Source: Polytrichum commune (lineage: Eukaryota > Streptophyta > Polytrichopsida > Polytrichales > Polytrichaceae). From it: DNA of 64,000 nt. The stretch lies in assembly GCA_950295325.1 (NCBI GenBank), contig OX485804.1, forward strand, positions 66,132,033 through 66,196,032, given 5' to 3'. Each line of letters begins with the position of its first letter. The stretch's first letter is position 1. Shown piece by piece: positions 58,989-64,000 of this stretch. The position numbers were made by a program, and so were the translations under genes. The notes beneath the pieces were generated by a model, which saw nothing but the letters and a program-made list of their open reading frames with translations, was not told the DNA's origin and searched no databases.

Positions 58989-59335
58989 TGACATCGATGA
59001 GTGTCCGGGGAGATTCTTGGGCATCATCCGTCAAAATCCTAGTGTTTCCAAGTCCAACCGGTTACATGTTGTGGTGGTCTTTCAGTTTTTTCATTTATGA
59101 ATTTGAGGAATGTTTCCATAGTTTCCTCTAAAACGACGATCGGTAATTCTCCTGAAGTCTGGAACTTTCGAACAGTTATTTCTTGAACTCAACCGACTCA
59201 TCTGTAACTAGCGGTCCATTCTCCCCATTCATTGCCATGCACTGCCGTGTATCGAGCATGCAATGGAAGTATCTGAACCAACGCAACCTCCCTTGCACTC
59301 CAAGTCACGTATTAAGGTGTGTTAATCAGTTCGTT
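58985..59335 (+). repeat. dispersed repeat family D, longest copy
   Basis: The reference copy for family D: 'gtccggggagattcttgggc', 'gtttccaagtccaaccggtt', 'tttcagttttttcatttatg', 'ggtaattctcctgaagtctg', 'aaccgactcatctgtaacta'. It ends with 'acctcccttgcactccaagt', also seen at 56860-56880. Class unknown. Confidence 0.65.
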
Positions 59336-60559
59336 TACTATCATGCGCTCCAACTCCGACTGATTAGATTTACACAACGAATATTGGGTTGCAATCGCAA
59401 ACTACGACGAGGCACCAGCAAAACTCGAGTTGAAAATCAGACCTCCCCAGATTCAGTTATGGGTTATCCGAAGTGCGTGTTTGTCAATTTCGGAACTGAA
59501 CTGAATACATAGGTCCTCCCGATTGTGTTCACTCAAGTGTGGAGTAGTTTATGAAATTCGAAGACGTAGTCTGATCTCTTTTAAACATGTGCAGTTACGG
59601 CGTTTGTTCTTCGATCCTCGCCGAACCATACACCAATCAAATCTAGGTGTCTAATCAAGAAAAGTGATCGAACAGCACCCGCGTACCTTGGATGGATCGA
59701 TAGATAGAAACACCGCCGCCTGCTTCCTGAGGAAGCGAGCCAGCATAAAACTTTCAGTCGCAATCACTGTCAACATAAGAGGCCCAATCCACATGCCCTA
59801 CATGACCGCAAAATTTGCAGACTTAAGTTACCAGGGTGATGGGTTCACAGAATTTGCAGTTGCGGAGGATCTGTGCTTGGGACTCGTATGTTAGCAACGA
59901 ATTAAAGCGGCACCTGCATCCACATTCTTCCAGCTCTGGAGGTTTCCCCTCCAAAGTTTGTTGAGCCAATTTCACGTGCAGGATTGGTACGTGTCGACAT
60001 GAGCTGGTAAAATCACGTTGTCTCATCTCAAAAATGCAAGTGAGCAAGGTGTAGTTGTTGTATCAATTTCGACACATGCCTTTCGAGATGCTATTTCTTC
60101 GTCAAATGTCAATTCAATATTCAGCCACTGATACATTCAACAGTGATCCAACTCGTGCTTTTCTACCTTTGAAGTCTTGCGAACTATAAAACGTAGAAAC
60201 ACTGAGTTAGAATTTTGACCTTATGTTTGGGAGGCATTGATTCAATGTTGTGGTTTGATGTGATTGATACAATGTGAAATCGATGATGGTATAAAGTTAG
60301 AGGTTTGTAACGACATCGTTGTTGAAACTGACGCGAAATACTGCATTCACAACCCTCACAACTCATGATCCGAGTTCTGGAATATTTAATTTATGGTTTG
60401 AGCTCGTCCTACTACTAAGCAGGAATGGTTTGTTGAAATCTTAGGCCTACATTAGGTCATGATGCAAATGATGCACTGATCTGGGTTGTTGCCCATTACA
60501 CCCAGTTTGATATATGGGTAAATGGGCCACACCTCTTCAATTAGGATAACATCACATAC
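59336..60559. other. intergenic stretch, nothing recognised
   Basis: Open frames on both strands here have no family resemblance and no consistent splicing. I see no gene or repeat family. Confidence 0.4.
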
Positions 60560-62339
60560 AACTGCAACTTAACCTTACTTTGTAAGTTCCTCAAAGACGA
60601 TTACAACAATGTAAAAATCGGTGAATACAAATGAGTTCAAAATATCGCTAACAATGGGAAGAAGATTTGCAAGACTCCAATAAAAACCTCCAAACTTATT
60701 TTTATTAAACAAGATTGTAACCTTGACAAAGACATCAAAATCTCACAACCAACAATCCAACTCCAACTAACAAAATCCCAAATATACGACCATGCTGGAG
60801 CCTACATAGCCTTCATAACCATGGTAAGAATGAAATGGTTGTGGGGAAGATGCTCCAAAACCCAATTGAACCACCTACTAGGATTCCCGCAATGCCCGCC
60901 TCAAAAAATGCAACATAATTAGTATAGCTCCTTAACATATACATCACAACACTCCCAAAGGAAAAACCGAAGACAATCCTACCCATCAACCAACACCAAA
61001 GCATGAATCTTGCAATGGCAATCCACTAAACAATTATACAACATCACCCACTTCTACTTCTCATCCCCCTCACATGCCCAACCCACTAAGAAGCTTCTGA
61101 GACATCATATTTGGAGCACAAGAAGAGGCATTATGTGCAAGATGGAGCAAGGCCAGATTAGCATGCCCCAAACACCATCAAACTACACTTGAAGCTATAC
61201 ATTGGGCTAGAGTGGCAACAAATGAAAGTCCACACAACATCACAATATCAGTCTTTAACTACTAGGATTGAACAGGAAGTGAACCAAAACAATAAAAATA
61301 AAAAGGTCTAGAAAAACACCAAGATCCTCACATATTGGCAACCAATCCCCCCTAATGTTGTCAATTACCACCCTTGTTATGGATGGGCCAAACTACTACA
61401 ACCCCACTACAATTAACTTGAAACACCTTTAACATTTGTTGTATGTAAACACAACCAAAAAAAACCATTCACAAGAAACACATTTGCACCTCAACTAGGA
61501 AATGCCCCTCAAAGACTCTCATAACATAACTATACCCACATACAACACGACAATCACTCATATTCATACCAAGTCAATATCTTCGACAAATGAACAATTT
61601 AAAAAATGAGAATGATGTACATTGAAAACATAGCCAACGCTCAAAAACCCCCTCAACCACTTCTTCAAAAACTTGAACACCAAACCTACCCCTCAAAGTA
61701 TGACCCCCTAAAATGCACTTGTACACATGATCCTACATCCCACATGATGGGAAAGGAAATGGAATACTAGCAAGCTTCTACATTTATAGCCCCCATCCAC
61801 CACATGAAACTTGCAAAATGACTCCCTAGATTCCGAAACATTCTAAAAGCAAAGCTATTTGCCATCCTCCAAGCACTTACCCACACAAGAAACATAGTAC
61901 CTCATGGCATTCAAAAATTGACATGCACATAGTAAACACCAATTGACTCATAAACAACCACATAAGGCTCCCCACCTCCCAACATAGCGACATGGATAAA
62001 TTACTAAGAGCCTCATTGTTGTGTTAGTAGTCCACCACATCACATGGTTCCAACATAAACTAACTACCCAAAAAACACGAGCACATTCAAGAATCCAAGG
62101 AAATGAATTATGAAATGGCGGACACCTTAGCAAGTGAAGGCACCACAAAGTTACGTAATCACCCCTACCCTACACATAGCACACACCATCACATGTAGAT
62201 TAGAAAAACCTAACTAAACACATTTAGATTAATCCACTAACCTCACTAAACATATATCTAAGTAAGTATGGACAATGGAGATGTCCACAATTTCTTACAT
62301 GTGTGCTGAATCTAAATTCCCTAAAGTAGCTGGCACTAG
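60560..62339 (-). mobile_element. probable 3' part of the decayed LINE
   Basis: Minus-strand fragments continue the LINE seen from 62340 on, but stops and frameshifts are dense. The fragments at 60813-61004 and 61948-62148 are rich in Trp, Cys and aromatic residues, as in the C-terminal part of plant LINE ORF2. The exact 3' end and any poly(A) or target duplication are not found. Assignment is by continuity and remains weak. Confidence 0.35.
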
Positions 62340-64000
62340 CCACCTATTCGAGAAGCGTGTCTTCTTGGTTTTTGTACAAACCAATCTATCAATGTGAAGT
62401 GGGTTAAGCTCCATGTTGGCTAAGCATCTTCTCATGGAAAGAATCATAGTGCCTCAACAACTTGATCTAGAATTCATAATAAATCTCTGCAAGGGAAATT
62501 TAATACATGCTTCCTTCCATCCCAATAAATCATTCCCACCAGGATCCCAAATATCTTGAAAAATATCGCAGACCTTTCCTATAAAGTACAAGAGCCTTAT
62601 CCATAGTTATAGTAAAGTATAAACCTTGATATTCCATTTTTCACCAAAGGTAAAGTTGCAAAATATCCTCCCAGCATGGTGGAGAAAGAAAAACAGTTGT
62701 ACTTGCCATTACCTTCTACGACTGAGCAATGTGACTCTGAACTTTTGACCCACTTTTGATAGAGAAATTAGAGGAGAACAACCAGAGAGAGGATGGACCC
62801 CATGAACCATGATAACAATGTTGCAATTGCGTGATGTGGTACCTCAACAACACTTGCATATTCGATTGACCAAGGAGAAGTGCTTGAATGATCCACTTAC
62901 TCATAAGTGCTCTCATTGCATCCTCCAGGAAAATAAGACTTTGACCTCCAATTTTTTTTGGCATTGTGTAGTCATCCCAACTTACTTGTGCTCTTGCCAT
63001 GCTCTCAAAGCTAGACCATAGGTTATTCTGGAGCAAAACCTTAATTTTCCACAAGGCTTTCTTCGAGCCCGTTCATACCGCAATGAAATACCAAAAGGGT
63101 GACATCAACACATGATTCACAATGAGAGTATTGCCAACTAGCCATAAATGAGTAGAGCTCCAATACTTGAGTTTGCCTTGACCTTATCTATCATGAATCG
63201 ATCAACATTATGCAACTCTAGATGAAGCCCAAAAGGGGTACCAAGTAGGCTAGACACATGTCCATTGACATCCCACTTCCATTGATATTTCGCCACCTAA
63301 CCCGGTTGAATTCCTTGACTGCACTAGTACACTACATTCTTATTCTAATACATCTCCAAACTAGAAGCAAGCCCGAAATTATGTAGGATCTCCGCAAGGT
63401 TATCTACGCTAGACTCTTCAGCTCTCATAATGAATGAAGTGCCCTCAACATATTTACTAATTATTTGTTGGGGAATTGCATTGAAGGAGGTTGCCTTTAA
63501 TAGATTGGTCCTCACTGCATTTTTAACCGCAACAGTAATGAACATATAAGGAGCTAAAGGGCACCCCTGACGTGCATTTCTATGAATTTCAAAACGCTTT
63601 ATCACTTGGTTATTAATGCTGATAGAGACAACTACATTTTGGAACAACAATGTAATCATATTAATAAAGGAATTAGGCATCCTTAATTTCTTCATAACTT
63701 TAAACATAAACAACCAATTGATTCTATCACATGCTTTGCTAAAGTCTAGTCTAAGGAAGATTGAATCTTGGTGCGTTCCTTAACCCGTTGAATTGATTCA
63801 TGCATGAGAAGAATGTTGTCAAGAATGAATATTAGAGGAAGAAAAACAGTTTGGTCACTATCAATTACCTCCACTAACAAAGGTTGAAGGTGCCTTTGAA
63901 AAGCTTCAGCCACGTTGCTTGTAATTTTGCAATCATGTTATGTCTTTGATAATGAATGCAAATCAGTTGAAATTGTGTCACAGTTGTAACTAATTTTTAT
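62340..64000 (-). pseudogene. decayed LINE (L1-type) ORF2: reverse transcriptase and downstream domains
   Basis: Minus-strand fragments in shifting frames give a plant L1-like ORF2 in the expected order. FILDNILLMHE and LDFSKACDRINW (about 63720-63850) lead into the reverse transcriptase fragment 63345-63713, with RQGCPLAPYMF. The catalytic YADD box is degraded to YVEG, so the enzyme is dead. Then come LLGTPFGLHLELHNVDRF (about 63170-63300), ARAQVSWDDYTMPKKIGG and ALMSKWIIQALLLGQSN (62716-63054), and ALVLYRKGLRYF with DIWDPGG (about 62500-62610), the zf-RVT side. At least one stop and two frameshifts break it. The endonuclease part lies beyond the right edge. Confidence 0.88.

Noticed and set aside
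1-64000. CRISPR arrays, biosynthetic clusters or defence islands
   Set aside because: Tandem repeats here lack regular spacers, the genes are unrelated house-keeping or meiotic genes, and the sequence is eukaryotic nuclear DNA.

Overview
This is nuclear DNA of a land plant, most likely a non-seed plant (bryophyte or lycophyte grade). The kingdom rests on the gene families: a PI4K-gamma kinase with two ubiquitin-like domains, a plant-type strictosidine-synthase-like protein, a DNL zinc-finger protein with a plastid-type transit peptide, and a plant-type HFM1/MER3. The lineage guess is weak and rests on compact intron patterns and the style of the LINE. The window is gene-poor and repeat-rich. 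Five protein genes are supported, and four of them lie complete in the window.

Layout. At 437-765 (minus) lies the first coding exon of a strictosidine-synthase-like gene that runs off the left edge. At 6464-8875 (minus) is a four-exon gene for a lysine-rich, probably nuclear protein resembling the CUSTOS family. At 10931-13069 (minus) is a four-exon DNL-type (Zim17/HEP) zinc-finger gene. At 17515-27807 (plus) is a 28-exon HFM1/MER3 meiotic DNA helicase. The 24 kb from 27.8 to 52.1 kb hold no supportable host gene, only layered transposons and tandem repeats. At 52133-54118 (plus) is a two-exon PI4K-gamma gene. From about 60.6 kb to the right edge lies a decayed LINE on the minus strand, with reverse transcriptase and downstream domains.

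The genes do not form a pathway: they act in meiotic recombination, organelle chaperone upkeep, phosphoinositide or protein phosphorylation, and probably secretion or membrane hydrolase roles. The story of the intergenic DNA is mobile elements. There is a PIF/Harbinger-like MITE family with TTA/TAA target duplications, a second Harbinger-like MITE nested in a 180-bp tandem array, a pogo/Emigrant-like element, a MITE family whose two ends are each small palindromes, two tRNA-derived SINEs with 11-bp target duplications, and a 60-bp SINE fragment inserted in the terminal repeat of another MITE with a 14-bp duplication. I found no new defence or biosynthetic system. The most useful discoveries are the true 3' end of HFM1/MER3, the corrected gene starts, and the nested element histories.

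Exon joins were made by hand from splice sites, phase and family resemblance. No alignments or databases were run.
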